Below, piece after piece: positions 43,396 through 55,851 of a DNA stretch of 64,000 bases. Position 1 is the first letter of the stretch. Each line of letters starts with the position of its first letter. Under the pieces are notes generated by a model that saw only the letters and a program-made list of their open reading frames with translations, did no database searches and was not told the origin of the DNA. The DNA comes from Odobenus rosmarus divergens (taxonomy: Eukaryota; Chordata; Mammalia; Carnivora; Odobenidae): positions 2,643,735-2,707,734 of the forward strand of contig NW_004450382.1 of assembly GCF_000321225.1 (NCBI RefSeq), given 5' to 3'. Position numbers and translations under genes: made by a program.

Positions 43396-45895
43396 AGGAT
43401 GGATGCTAGAGATGTTCAAAAGGGAAACTTTACAGGACAAGTGACTGGTGGGATGAGAGTGAGAGATGAAGAAGGAGGAGGATTATATCTACATTTGGGG
43501 TTTGGGCAACTAGATGGTGACTGCTGCTTGACTGGCAGTGGCCTTCATCTAAACCCCATGACCCTGCCTCTCCTCTGGCCACTGACGACTGGACCACAGT
43601 GGGTACCTGACCCAGGGGCAGGCAGTCCACAGACGGATCATCATCCATCTATGGGACAGACAGTCTACCTTTGGGTGACCTGAACTGAGAAGTACAGAGA
43701 GCTGGGGAGATACAAGTAGACAAAGAAGAGCAAAGACTGGGAGGCCATGGGCCAGACTTGAGGCTGGGCCCTAGGGCCCACCTTCGAGGCAGAGATCAGA
43801 GTGAAAGCCACAACCCTGCCACTGAGGGCAACAAGACACCTTAAAGAGCTGTCTTAAATCCAGAATGTTCTTCCAGTGCCGGTGTCTGTGGCATTCGACT
43901 ATACCACGGATCACCTTTCCACTAGATCTCAAGGTTCCTTTGAGGCTTACCCTATAACTGAGATTCTCCTTTTCATGTGTCTTGCTATCACTGAGCCATC
44001 TGTAGTCTGAGTGGGCTCACTTCCTCTACCTTCCAGTCCTCACCCTTTAATACCCTGGAGCACTCTCTGCCTTTCCAATGACTGGGTGTAACATGGGTCT
44101 CTGACACCAGGCTGGACCTGCTCCAAGCACAACTCACCCCACAGGGTCTGACTCTCAGGGGAAGTAAAAGGCCCCACTTGGACCTGGGCCCTAAGAGGTG
44201 TCCTCTAATCTAGCTTTACAGAAGAGCCTCAACTTGAGGGGTTTATTGGTCTATTAGCAGAGCTGATATTTTAATGGTCACGTGGCTGTTTCTTATTCTA
44301 GATTCTCCATTGCCTAGATACTGGGGGAAGGGTTCTAACTCCTAGTGTTAGCCCCTCAATTTCTTCCCCCTCTCCCCCATCCCAAACAAACAAAACCCGA
44401 GTAAATGGGATTCCTGAAGATACAGAGAAAAAAGGTCTGAGGACAGAAAATAAAACACAACCATGAATTTAGGGGAATGTGGAATATGGAAGAGAAATCA
44501 GCGAAATAATCAGAGACAGGAGTATCAGGATAGAGGGAGCCAGAGGAGGTGAGAACTGGTTACAAGAAGGAATATTGAAATGTGGCAAGAGGTAGAAGAA
44601 AGTGATGGATAAAAAGGTACAGCAGAATTATTCACTGGGAAGACATCTGTAACGTCAGTGGGAACCATTTCTGTACAATGATCAGATGGCAGACTCAGCT
44701 GTGAATCAATACAGTAGACAGACTTATTTAAGAAGTTTCTTAGATTTATTTCATTAATTTAACTTATCAAACATATATAATAGGGTTTTTACTAAGCTTA
44801 AAAAACTGCAGGAAAAGATTAGACATGGTCCCTGACATGGACGAGTTTATGAACCATCCATCAGGAGGAGAATATAAAGAAGTTGCTATAGGAGTTCAGA
44901 GGCAAGAGGGAGAGTTTTTGCTGGGAGAGCCTACTAAGCCACGGAGACGATAGTATTTGAGCTGGTTTGAGATGACCTTATAGGACAGGCTGTGCTGGTA
45001 GGGTGGGAACAGCTTAGGAGAGGCACTGAAGCATTGAAAGTGAGGGGTGTGTGGTTTCAGGAAGCTAAAATCATACCTAATTAATATATTAGGGTTTCTT
45101 TCAGGAGGTAAAAATGCATGTGACTGAAAGGGAACTCGTCAATACAATCTGTTTAGACTTTCAAAAAAGGCTTTGACACATCAAAGACTATTTTTATAAA
45201 GTGAGTCACCATGAAATTGAGAAAGAAAGTGCTATATCATCCAGGAGACAAAAGGCAGTTGGCTAAGGATCAGGGGCAGGCCACCCCCTGGGGCATCAGC
45301 ACCCATAGGGAGACCTGGCAGTCTGGGAGTAGCTAGAATTCTACTACGCACTGCCCCCTGCGGGGGGCTGGAGGGTGGAGGGTGGCATTGCTTACAAACG
45401 CACGTGCACAACAGAAGCAGCAGAACTAGGCATGTGCCGAAACTGAGTGAGGTGTTGGATGAGTTCTGGAACTGCAGGAAGACAGGAAAGCTTTAGTCTT
45501 AGTGCCCTCAAAACAGGAAAGGGCTGGATTTGGTGCAGGAACTATAGTTTGCCGTACTCTGATTTAAGATACGCACATACCTGCACTCCCTTCCAAACCC
45601 CTCTAAGTGACATAAAAGGTTGTTGTAAAGCAGAAGGACACAAAGTCCAAGAAAACAAGAGTGGAGACACCAGCCGTAAAGGTTTTGAAGCTGGAAAGCA
45701 GGTAAACAAAAGGAACTGGCTCAGCAAACCTCCCACAAAGCTAAATCCTATACTAGTAGCGGGGAAAGCTGACATATAACCTGAAATACCCCAGATAACT
45801 CCCCAAAGGCTCAACTGCTGAGCGCCCCAGGTACCAGTGGAAGTGGGAGAGCAAACTACTAAAAACAAGACACCATACTCTCAACTATGGGCTGA
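43396..45895. other. Mostly unassigned sequence
   Basis: Faint L2-like antisense wording at 44450-44660 and 44870-45060. Otherwise no repeat, RNA or coding segment recognised in this 2.5-kb stretch. Confidence 0.4.
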
Positions 45896-46418
45896 GGTCA
45901 CAAGGCATTAGAAAAAAAGTATCCAACGTAAAGACAGAGACCAAAACAATTGGAAAATAAATGCAATGTGGAAAAACAGAAATACACATGAAGATGAAAA
46001 CTTAGGGAAAAAAATCATTAAAATCCTCAAAGAGAAGATACTTCATGACACAAGTAAAAGATGTCAATTTTTCAAAAAGGTACATCTAGTGAATAAAAAG
46101 AAAATAATAACTCTTGAAAATTAAAACAGGATAGCAGAAATGAAAAAGATTGGAAAATAAGTCGAGGAAATCTCTCAGAACGTAGAGCAAATGACAGATG
46201 GAAAGTGGGAGAGAAAAAAATTGTTTTTAAATTAGAGGACCCGTTTAGGAGACATGACATCTGAATACAGGCATTCTAGGAAGAGAAAATAAGAAGAAAA
46301 ATGGAAGGGAGAAAATATTCAAAGAAATAATTCAATAAAATTTCTCCATAATTAAAGGGCTTGAGTTTTTTTTAGTTTGAAGGGACTTCTGAGCACAGTA
46401 TGAAAATAACCCTCCACC

Positions 46419-46610
46419 GGGAACCTGGGTGGCTCAGTTGGTTAAGCGACTGCCTCCGGCTCAGGTCATGATCCTGGAGTCCCCGGATCGAGTCCCGCAG
46501 CGGGCTCCCTGCTCAGCAGGGAGTCTGCTTCTTCCTCTGACCCTCCCCCATCTCATGCTCTCTCTCTCTATCTCATTCTCTCTCTCATAAATAAAATCTT
46601 AAAAAAAAAA
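46419..46610 (+). mobile_element. Carnivora SINE with target-site duplication
   Basis: The duplication is GAAAATAACCCTCCACC (46402-46418) and GAAAATAATCCTCCACC (46611-46627), one mismatch, inside the HAL1-like element. Confidence 0.97.
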
Positions 46611-46793
46611 GAAAATAATCCTCCACCAAGGTACAGCATCATGAAATTTCAGAACACTTAAATTTCCAGAGAGAACAACAGGTTTTATGCAAATAATAAA
46701 TAAATCAGAATGGCATAAGACACCTCGATAGGAACACTGAAAGCCTAGAGTGCAGTGGGGCAATATCTTCAAAATACTGAGGGAAAATACATT

Positions 46794-46987
46794 TTTTTTA
46801 AAGATCTTATTTATTTGAGAGAGCGAGCACGAGCAGGGGGAGAGGCAGAGGGAGAGGGACAGGGAGAGGTCAAGCAGACTCCCCCCACTGAGTGTGGAGT
46901 CCAACGTGGGGCTCAATCCCAGGACCCCGAGATTATGATCTGAGCTGAAGTCAGATGCTTAACCAACTGAGCCATGCAGGTGTCCCC
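46794..46987 (-). mobile_element. Carnivora SINE, antisense
   Basis: Reverse tail 'aaagatcttatttatttgagagagcgagc', end 'gcttaaccaactgagccatgcaggtgtcccc'. An imperfect duplication 'gagggaaaatac/gaggaaaaataa' borders it. Confidence 0.92.
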
Positions 46988-47155
46988 GAGGAAAAATAAT
47001 TTCTAACCAAGAATTCTATACCCAGCATGACTATCAACTAAGTATGAGTTTAGAATAAAGATACTTTCATACAGGCAAGGTCTCAAAAATTTACCTCTCA
47101 TGCATCCTTTCTCAGGAAATTTTTAGAGGATGTGTACCACTACATGAAGAATTGA

Positions 47156-47184
47156 AAACAAAAACAAAAAACAAAAACAAAAAC
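47156..47184. repeat. (AAAAAC)n simple repeat
   Basis: A(4-6)C units within the HAL1-like element. Confidence 0.85.
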
Positions 47185-47264
47185 ATGGGATTCAGGAAAC
47201 AAGATATACCAGAAGAGGATGATGGTGGAGAGTGACTCCAAGACCACAGCCCGGCAGCAGGGAT

Positions 47265-47279
47265 AAAGAGCAAACAGTC
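47265..47279 (+). repeat. Target-site duplication of the MRPL20 retrocopy, left
   Basis: AAAGAGCAAACAGTC, repeated perfectly at 48187-48201. The nick implied on the bottom strand (CTTT/ATCC) fits the L1 endonuclease preference. Confidence 0.93.
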
Positions 47280-48186
<907 letters not shown>

Positions 48187-48201
48187 AAAGAGCAAACAGT
48201 C
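48187..48201 (+). repeat. Target-site duplication of the MRPL20 retrocopy, right
   Basis: AAAGAGCAAACAGTC, identical to 47265-47279, directly after the A tail. Confidence 0.93.
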
Positions 48202-48824
48202 CACAGCCATGCCCGTCTGAAGGCTCCTAGAGATATTTTATTCAAGAAAATGAAACTGACAGACCACCTAATGTGTTTGAATGTCTGGAGAACAGATTCA
48301 TACAACTAAAGAAGAATTTAGGATTGAATTAGTGATAAATACACAGAAAACTAAGCAAAACAAAAGGCAAGACTGTTAATTGACTTCAGGAAAAACAAAA
48401 TGTGCAGTGAAAAAACAGTAATCATGTTATCTATGAACAGCATCTTCGTGGTCATAGTATATGGACTGAATGCTGCTCTAACTGTATGGGAGAATGGGAG
48501 GATGGACTCCCTACCTGTGGTGAAGAAGCAGTCAGTGTGAGAGTACTAAATCTTCACCTTCAACTGTAGAAAGTCAATAGGTAATACCCCAAATAGAAAT
48601 ATTAACAACTGGCAATATAAGTATGTTATTTAGAGATCTGGAGGTAAATACCAAACAAATTACTTAGAAGAGTTGAAATTGGATGCCTCCTAGCAGTAGG
48701 AAATCAAGCAGTAGTGGTAACGGGGGAGTACTTTTTTTCTTGTTCATTTCTGTTGGTAACAAGCCTTGTAGAATTGTTTTTTCGAACCACGCACATGTAT
48801 AACTTCACTAAGAACAAACACTAA

Positions 48825-48910
48825 ATTAACTTGCACAGGATTACATAGCCTACAGTGGTAGGAATGGGGCTTCAAAGCTAGTTGATCTGGTTCTCTGACC
48901 TAGTTGTCAT
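48825..48910 (-). mobile_element. MIR SINE fragment, antisense
   Basis: 'taacttgcacaggattacatagcctacagtggtaggaatggggcttcaaagc' is reverse MIR core. Confidence 0.65.
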
Positions 48911-49239
48911 ATAGCTACCAAGAGAGCCAATGAAGAGTCTAATAGAAATCTAGGTGACTCATATTTGACCACATCCTACTTACTTAATGCTTTACTATAC
49001 TATCTTATGTTATTTTGTGATTATTTATCCAAATATGATTTATCAAAAATAATTAGTTTTGAATAAAAGATAGTTAAAAGACAAAACAACCAAATGTGTG
49101 GACCTTGTCTGGACCCAGATTTAAAAAAAAAAACAACAAACCCAACTAGAAAAGGCATCTCTAAGATAATAGAGACATTTAAGTATGGATTAGGTATTAG
49201 AAGATATTAAGGAACTAGGTTAATGTGAGGTAATAACAT
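48911..49239. other. Unassigned AT-rich sequence
   Basis: No feature recognised. Confidence 0.4.
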
Positions 49240-49254
49240 GATGGCTCTATTTTA

Positions 49255-49447
49255 TTTTTCTTATTTATTCATTTGAGACACAGAGATACAGAGAGAGGGA
49301 ACACAAGCAGGGGGAAAGGAAGAGGGAGAGGGAGAAGCAGGCTCCCTGCTGAGCAAGGAGCCCGATGTGGGGCTCGATCCCAGGACCCTGAGATTATGAC
49401 CTGAGCCGAAGGCAGACACTTAACCATCTGAGCCACCCAGGCGCCCC
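49255..49447 (-). mobile_element. Carnivora SINE, antisense, with target-site duplication
   Basis: Near-consensus reverse copy. The perfect 15-bp duplication GATGGCTCTATTTTA lies at 49240-49254 and 49448-49462. Confidence 0.98.
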
Positions 49448-49736
49448 GATGGCTCTATTTTAAAAAGTTCTTCTCTTAGAGATGTATACGAAGTATTTAT
49501 GGGTAAAATGACATGATGGCTAGGATTTGCTTTAAAATCCAATATAACTTTTTAAAAATCCAAATAATAAAAAAAAAAAGAGATACATCTCTGTGAGAAC
49601 AGGGCCTGCATTATTCACATGTGCCAGAGACCCTTGGACAGGATGAGACTCTTCAGTCATTTGCCATATGACATTCTGTTCTTCATCTGGAAAAAAGGAT
49701 GTACTTGGTAGGCTGTCATTAAAAGATTATAGTACT

Positions 49737-49907
49737 GGGACACCTGGGTGGCTCAGTTGGTTGAGCATCTGACTCTTGATTTCAGCTCAGGTCATATCTC
49801 AGGGTCATGGGATCGAGCCCCAAGTTGGGCTCCCTGATCAGCAGGGAGTCTGCTTGAAATTCTCTTTCTCAAATAATAAATAAATAAATCTTAAAAAAAA
49901 AAAAAAA
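49737..49907 (+). mobile_element. Carnivora SINE, cluster copy 1
   Basis: Older variant (GGGACACCTGGGTGGCTCAG) with a partly deleted TC body and a long A tail, into which copy 2 inserted. Confidence 0.94.
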
Positions 49908-49918
49908 AAAAGAGTATG

Positions 49919-50103
49919 GGGTGGCTGGGTGGCTCAGTCGTTAAGCGTCTGCCTTCGGCTCAGGTCATGATCCCGGGGTCCTGGAATCAAGCCCCGCATG
50001 GGGCTCCTTGCTCAATAGGAAGCCTGCTTCTCCCTCTCCCTCTGCCCCTTCCTGTGTTCCCTCTCTCGCTGTGTCTCTGTCAAATAAATAAAATCTTTAA
50101 AAA
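49919..50103 (+). mobile_element. Carnivora SINE, cluster copy 2
   Basis: Younger variant. AAAGAGTATGG-type duplication borders it (about 49908-49918 and 50104-50115), placing it between copy 1's tail and the original flank. Confidence 0.94.
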
Positions 50104-50120
50104 AAAAGAGTATGGTACTT

Positions 50121-50226
50121 GGGGTGCCTGGCTGTCTCAGTGGGTGGAGTGTGTGACTCTTGATCTTGGAATCATGAGTTCAAGTCCCATGCTGCGTATG
50201 AAGAATATTTTAAAAAATTAAATCTT
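50121..50226 (+). mobile_element. Carnivora SINE, cluster copy 3, short type
   Basis: 'ggggtgcctggctgtctcagtgggtgg…cttgatcttggaatcatgagttcaagtccc…gctgcgtatg' is an old short copy without the TC body. Confidence 0.9.
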
Positions 50227-50460
50227 GGGCACCTGGGTGGCTCGGCTCAGCTGGTTAAGCGACTGCCTTTGGCTCAGGTCACGATCCTGGGGTCCTGGGA
50301 TCGAGTTCCACATCAGGCTCCCCCTGCTCTGTGGGGAGCCTGCTTCTCCCTTTCCCTCTGCCTGCTACTCCCCCAGCCTGTGCTCTCTCCCTGTCAAATA
50401 AATAAACAAAATCTTCTAAAAAATAAAAATAAATAAAATCTTTAAAATAAATGAATGAAT
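50227..50460 (+). mobile_element. Carnivora SINE, cluster copy 4
   Basis: Full-length, with an internal GGCTCGGCTC head duplication and a degenerate AAAT-rich tail. Confidence 0.94.
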
Positions 50461-50719
50461 GAGTACGGTGCCATTCTGTTCTCCAGAGATAACTCAGTTA
50501 AGGCAAAGGGGGGGAATAAAGTAAAAGGTTGCTCAACAAAGTTTTTGTACTTTGTCATGAGAAATTTTGTGTATCTATGACTTCGTAATACTTCTACTTA
50601 AAAAGGGAGGATATGCACTGCACAGTACCCCAGCTGAGAAATGGAAAGCTATGAACTGGTTGCCATCACTATCATTCATCTTAAGTACTAACAGTGGAAG
50701 GCAGGGGAGAAATGGAATA

Positions 50720-51465
50720 CAACACGGATGAGAATGTAAAATGGTGAAGTAGCTCTGAAAAAGAGTCTGGGATTTCCTCAGTAGGTTATTATTTTTTTTA
50801 AGTCTTTATTTATTTATTTAAGTAATCTCTACACCCAACATGGGGCTTGAACTCACGACCCTTGAGATCAAGAGTCACGGGTTCTTCCGACTGAGTCAGC
50901 TGGCCCCCCCCCCAGCAAGTTGAATAGAGTTACTGTATGACTCAGCAATTCTACTGCTAGGTGTATACATACCAAGAGAATTTAATGTCACACAAAAACC
51001 TGAACATCAATGTTCACAGCAGTATTATCCACAATAGCCAAAAAGTGGTAGCAACCTAAATACCCATCACCTGATAAATGGATAAACAAAATGTGCAATA
51101 TCCATATAATGGAGTATTATTTCACCATAAAAAGAATGAAGTATTGCTACATGCTTCAACATGGATGAATCTTGAAACATTATACAAAGTGAAAGCCGGT
51201 CACAAAAGACCACATACTATATGATTCCATTTATATGAAATGCCCCAAATAGGCAAATCTATTGTGATAGAAAGTAGATTAGTGGCTGCCTAGGGCTAGG
51301 AGAGGTTGAGGGAAAGTAGAGCATGACTGCAAATGGGTATAGGGTTTCTTTCTAAAATAATGAAAATGTTTGAAAATTCATTGTAGTGACTGAATACACT
51401 AAAAACCATTTGATTATATACTTCCAATGTAATTTATACTTCAAGAAAGCTGTTACCTAAAGAAA
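50720..51465 (+). mobile_element. 5'-truncated L1M 3' end, split by a SINE
   Basis: 'gatgagaatgtaaaatggtgaagtagc' continues after the SINE with 'tactgtatgactcagcaattctactgctaggtg', 'cacaatagccaaaaagtgg' and 'aatggagtattatttcaccataaaaagaatgaag', followed by an L1M 3' UTR ending 'gtaatttatacttcaagaaag'. Many indels. Confidence 0.88.
50788..50915 (-). mobile_element. Short Carnivora SINE, antisense
   Basis: 'aagtaatctctacacccaacatggggcttgaactcacgacccttgagatcaagagtcacgggttcttccgactgagtcagc'. Same short class as the copy at 8547, ending in a C run. Confidence 0.92.
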
Positions 51466-52533
51466 GGGGGAGGAAAGTGGAAGGCACATCATGTCCGCTC
51501 TAGGGAAACATGGACCCTGTGGCTTTGGAGGCTAACCATGGACAAATCCCTTCGTCTGCTCCTCTGAACACAGGGACCTTTACTGTTTGGATTTTTTTTT
51601 TTTTCAATGAAAGCAAAAAAGAAACCTCAGCAGACGGCTAAGAAATCAGTGAAGGTAATCATTATTTATTACTTAATTATTATACTGAGGAAAAAATAAA
51701 AAGGACCTGGTTTTTAAACCCTCTTTTGGTTTCTGTCCTTAGTATTCTGAATCTCTTATTCAGTAACCTTATTTTTTTTGTTTAGGACTAGACAAGATAA
51801 AGGGAGTTTTGCCTAATCTTTTGACTCAGAATCCTCCTATACCTGAACTTCTATGCCCTCAAGCAGATACTACAAATTGGAGGCTCTCAGATGTATTATG
51901 TTTAGCCCACAAAGTGTATGGAAATTTTTGAATTTGTTAACATTTATAAGTTAGGAGATTTCACATAAAAGATTTCCAGCTTCTCTTGAAAAATAGGCAG
52001 GATCTGGCAATAGAGAAGAATGGGTATTTTAAATTCAGCAAGGTAATGAATTAGCTTTGTAAATTGATATCCGAAGTACTCATGGATACTCAAGCCAGTT
52101 CTCACTCCAAAACTAGGCAAGAGAAGGTAAAGGAATCAGGCAGACTGGGAGTGGGCGTCCCAGAGGCAGAGGATGGAGACGGAGGGGGGACATCTTTAGA
52201 GCTGTACTCTGAGCTAACATGCAGGTTGGGACAGTCTTCCTATTATTCCGTCAGAGCCCCTCTACCTTTCCTTTGCAGCCCTTACTACAGATTAACTGGG
52301 TACTGACTTGTGTTTAATGTTGGTTTCCCCATATAGACAAAGAAACTCCAGGTGACACAGATTGTCTTATTGATAATACTCTTCACTTAGCACAGATCCT
52401 GGCACATAGAAGACACTCAAAACATATTTACTGAATGATAAGTTTAAAAATGAATGAACAAATGATGTGGAAAGGGCTCTAGAAACAGGTAATCTTTAGG
52501 AAACAAAAATCCTACCATGTCCTTTTTCTCTAT
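51466..52533. other. Mostly unassigned sequence
   Basis: A small L2/MIR-like end ('cacagatcctggcacatagaagacactcaaaacatatttactgaatga') lies at about 52390-52440. Otherwise no feature recognised. Confidence 0.45.
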
Positions 52534-52549
52534 AAAAGAAAGGGCTGAA
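52534..52549 (+). repeat. Target-site duplication of the transducing L1, left
   Basis: AAAAGAAAGGGCTGAA, repeated perfectly at 54447-54462. It follows CTAT, giving a bottom-strand TCTTTT/ATAG nick site that suits L1 endonuclease. Confidence 0.9.
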
Positions 52550-53951
52550 CACACGAAAATAGACTCCAAATGATTGAAAGACCTAAATGTGAGACAGGAG
52601 TCCATCAAAATCCTAAAGAACACAGGCAGCAACCTCTTCAACCTCAGCCACAGCAACTTCTTCCTAGAAACATCACCAAAGGCAAGGGAAGCAAGGGCAA
52701 AAATGAACTATTGGGATTTCATCAAGATAAAAAGCTTTTGCACAGCAAAAGAACCAGTCAACAAAACCAAAAGACAACCGACAGAATGGGAGAAAATATT
52801 TGCAAATGACATATCAGATAAAGGGCTAGTATCCAAAATCTATAAAGAACTTACCAAACTCAACACCCAAAGAACAAATTATCCAATCAAGAAATGGGCA
52901 GAAGACATGAACAGACATTTTTCCAAAGACATCCAAATGGCCAACAGACTCATGAAAAAGTGCTCAACATCGCTCAGCATCAGGGAAATCCAAATCAAAA
53001 CCTCAATGAGATACCACCTCACACCAGTCAGAATGGCTAAAATTAACAATTCAGGAAATGACAGATGTTGGCAGGGATGCAGAGAAAGGGGAACGCTCCT
53101 ACACTGTTGGTGGGAATGCAAGTTGGTGCAACCACTCTGGAAAACAGTATGCAGGTTCCTCAAAAAGTTGAAAATAAAGCTACCATACGATCCAGCAATT
53201 GCACTACTGGGTATTTACCACAAAGATACAAATGTAGGGATCCGAAGGGGTACGTGCACCCCAATGTTTATAGCAGCAATGTCCACAATAGCCAAACTGT
53301 GGAAAGAGCCAAGATGTCCATCGACAGATGAATGGATAAAGAAGATGTGGTATATATACACAATGGAATATTATGCAGCCATCAAAAGGAATGAGATCTT
53401 GCCATTTGCAACGACGTGGATGGAACTGGAGGGTGTTATGCTGAGTGAAATAAGTCAGTCAGAGAAAGACATGTATCATATGACCTCACTGATATGAGGA
53501 ATTCTTAATCTCAGGAAACAAACTGAGGGTTGCTGGAGTGGTGGGGGGGTGGGAGGGATGGGGTGGCTGGGTGATAGACATTGGGGAGGGTATGTGCTAT
53601 GGTGAGCGCTGTGAATTGTGCAAGACTGTTGAATCACAGATCTGTACCTCTGAAACAAATAATACAATATATGTTAAGAAAAAAAAAAGAAGAAGAAGAA
53701 GATAGCAGGAGGGGAAGAATGAAGGGAAGTAAATCGGAGGGGGAGACGAACCATGAGAGACGATGGACTCAAAAACAAACTGAGGGTTCTAGAGGGGAGG
53801 GGGGTGGGGGGATGGGTTAGCTTGGTGATGGGTATTAAAGAGGGCACGTTCTGCGTGGAGCACTGGGTGTTATGCACAAACAATGAATCATGGAACACTA
53901 CATCAAAAACTAATGATGTAATGTATGGTGATTAACATAACAATAAAAAAA
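52550..53951 (+). mobile_element. Young 5'-truncated L1 (ORF2 C-terminus and 3' UTR)
   Basis: The last ~1.4 kb of a Carnivora-lineage L1 is present. It includes ~0.95 kb of ORF2 3' end and the 3' UTR with its GGGGTGGGGGGATGGG guanine-rich stretch and an internal A-rich tract (53676-53690). It ends '…gtatggtgattaacataacAATAAAAAAA' at about 53951. Sequence is close to what I recall as the young carnivore L1 consensus, so the insertion is comparatively recent. Read-through past this 3' end is inferred because the duplication lies ~490 bp further on. Confidence 0.95.
52574..53497 (+). pseudogene. L1 ORF2 protein, C-terminal 307 codons, open
   Basis: Continuous open frame of the C-terminal part of L1 ORF2p, downstream of the endonuclease and the reverse-transcriptase core (both missing by 5' truncation). 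Visible landmarks are [77 protein letters not shown] and a terminal [14 protein letters not shown] before the stop. The [14 protein letters not shown] region (C-x7-C, then C further left) corresponds to the conserved cysteine-rich C-terminal segment. Relative to my memory of the consensus one codon is missing after HFSK. The first methionine is only the first ATG after the truncation point, so this is not an autonomous gene. Confidence 0.93.
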
Positions 53952-54446
53952 TACCTAGGAGCAAGATTGCTGGATCATATGGTATGACTATGTTCTGCTT
54001 TGTGAAAAACACCAGCTTGTATTCCTAAGGGGCCATACAACTTGTTTTTTTGTCAGTAATGACTGGGAGTTCCTGTTGCTTCACATCCTCACCAGCAATT
54101 GGTATTATCAGTTTTTTAAATTTTTAGCTATTCTAATAGGTACAGTGGTATTACTTTTTAATTTACATCCCCCCCCCAACTTACAATGTTGAGGATCTTC
54201 TCATATGCTTATTTGCTGATGAGGTGTCTATTCAGTTCTTGCCCCTTGATAAAAATTGGGTCCTTTGTCTTCCTTACTGTTGAGTTTTTAGAGATCCTTG
54301 TATATTTTAAATTCAAGTCCTTTATCAGATAGGTGTGCTGCAAAGATTTTCTCCCTGTCTGTGGCTTGTCTTTTCATTCTTTTAACAGTGTCTTTTGCAA
54401 AACAAAAGTTTTTACTTTTAATAAAGTCTAATTTACTAATAAAAAA
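53952..54446 (+). mobile_element. 3'-transduced segment of the L1 at 52550
   Basis: About 490 bp lie between the normal L1 3' end and the right-hand duplication. The content is itself antisense L1 ORF2 3' region ('gctggatcatatggtatgac', 'cacatcctcaccagcaattgg', 'cttctcatatgcttatttgctg', 'attcttttaacagtgtcttttgcaaaacaaaag'). AATAAA at 54420-54425 sits 14 bases before the A tail beginning at about 54440, giving a proper downstream polyadenylation site. This is what transcription read-through at the source locus would produce. Confidence 0.85.
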
Positions 54447-54462
54447 AAAAGAAAGGGCTGAA
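54447..54462 (+). repeat. Target-site duplication of the transducing L1, right
   Basis: AAAAGAAAGGGCTGAA, identical to 52534-52549. The first As overlap the A tail. Confidence 0.9.
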
Positions 54463-54777
54463 AACTGTCATAGAATTACTACAGATTTTCAGAAGTCTGT
54501 TTTAGAATAGCCACAGGATGCTTGGTTCCACCACCCTCAGAGAGAGCAATAATGTACGCCTTCACGCAGGGCTTCCCCTTACTTCATACAGGACTTTACT
54601 ACTCTACTCCTGTCTCTGAACCCCAACCTAAAAACTCCAGTCCACAATCAGCAATGCAAAGGTCCTGAAACTGCCGGAGAGAGGAGGTCACTCAGTGGCC
54701 CACATATCTGCACTTACAGCAATGTGCAGTCTTCTGGAAACATCCACTGCAAAACTCTCCACGAGGGAATGGCACAG
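54463..54777. other. Unassigned sequence
   Basis: No feature recognised. Confidence 0.4.
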
Positions 54778-54795
54778 AAAACAGCTTTGATTCTT

Positions 54796-54989
54796 TTTTT
54801 TTTAAAAGATTTTATTTATTTGACAGAGAGAGACACAGTGAGAGAAGGAACACAACCAGGGGGAGGGGGAGAGAGAGAAGCAGGCTTCCCGCTGAGCAGG
54901 GAGCCCGATGTGGGGCTTGATCCCAGGATCCCGGGATCATGACCTGAACCGAAGGCAGGCACTTAACGACTGAGCCACCCAGGCGCCCC
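54796..54989 (-). mobile_element. Carnivora SINE, antisense, with target-site duplication
   Basis: AAAACAGCTTTGATTCTT (54778-54795) and AAAACAGCTTTGACTCTT (54990-55007), one mismatch, flank a near-consensus reverse copy. Confidence 0.98.
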
Positions 54990-55079
54990 AAAACAGCTTT
55001 GACTCTTATTAAAATATAGTATAAGCTATATGGCCCCATTTGCTCAGTGAAACAAAAATAAAAATATCAAAAGAAAAAA

Positions 55080-55575
55080 CCAAATTAGAACTGGAATCAC
55101 CACAACTTGTAACAGTTTTATATGGTATCAAGGACTTGATGTCATCACATACAGTACATATTAAGATTTAACCAACTGCCCGCCCCCCGCAAATGTCTTT
55201 TATGGCCTTTCTCCTCACACCTGGGTTCCAATTAAAGTTCACCCATTGCATGTGGCTGTTTTGTCTTCTTAACCTCTCTTAATTAGGAACAGCCCACCTC
55301 CTCCATTTTTGTTTACTCATGTCACTGACTTTTTTTTTCTGAAAAGTCCAGGTCAGCTGACTTGTAGCATGTCCTACGTGTTGGATTTGTCTGATTATAT
55401 CCTCAATATTAGATTCAGGTTAAACATTTTTGGCACAAACACTCTGCAGATGATGGATATTTACTACTGCATCACATTAGAAGGCATATAATGTCAGACT
55501 ATCATATTGATGATGTTTGATCATCTGGTTAAGGTATTGATCCTCAGACCACGTTTTCCCCCTTGTGATTAGTTG
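55080..55575 (-). mobile_element. Probable L1M-like 3' fragment, antisense
   Basis: 'gtgtttgatcatctggttaaggtattgatcctcagaccacgttttccccc' and the surrounding wording resemble antisense L1M 3' sequence. Assignment is weak. Confidence 0.4.
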
Positions 55576-55576
55576 A

Positions 55577-55770
55577 GGGGCGCCTGGGTGGCTCAGTCAG
55601 TTAAGCGTCTGCCTTCACCTCAGATCATGATCTCAGGGTCCTAGGATCCAGCCCCACATCAGGCTCCCCACTCAGCAGGGAGTCTGCTTCTCCCTCTTTC
55701 TCTCCCTCTGCCTCTAACCCCGCTCATGCTCTCTCTCTCAATAAATCTTAAAAAAAAGAAAAAGAAAAAA
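55577..55770 (+). mobile_element. Carnivora SINE
   Basis: GGGGCGCCTGGGTGGCTCAG head, TC body, 'ataaatctta-A(n)' and an AAAGAAAAAG tail. No clear duplication. Confidence 0.95.
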
Positions 55771-55851
55771 AGTTAACGGGAATTAATAAGCCAATTTTCT
55801 TAATGTGATAATGGTACTGTGGCTATGTAGGACAGTATCTTTGGTTTTGGG

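Noticed and set aside
52574..53497. 307-codon open frame as a host gene
   Set aside because: It is the C-terminal part of L1 ORF2, part of a 5'-truncated retrotransposon.
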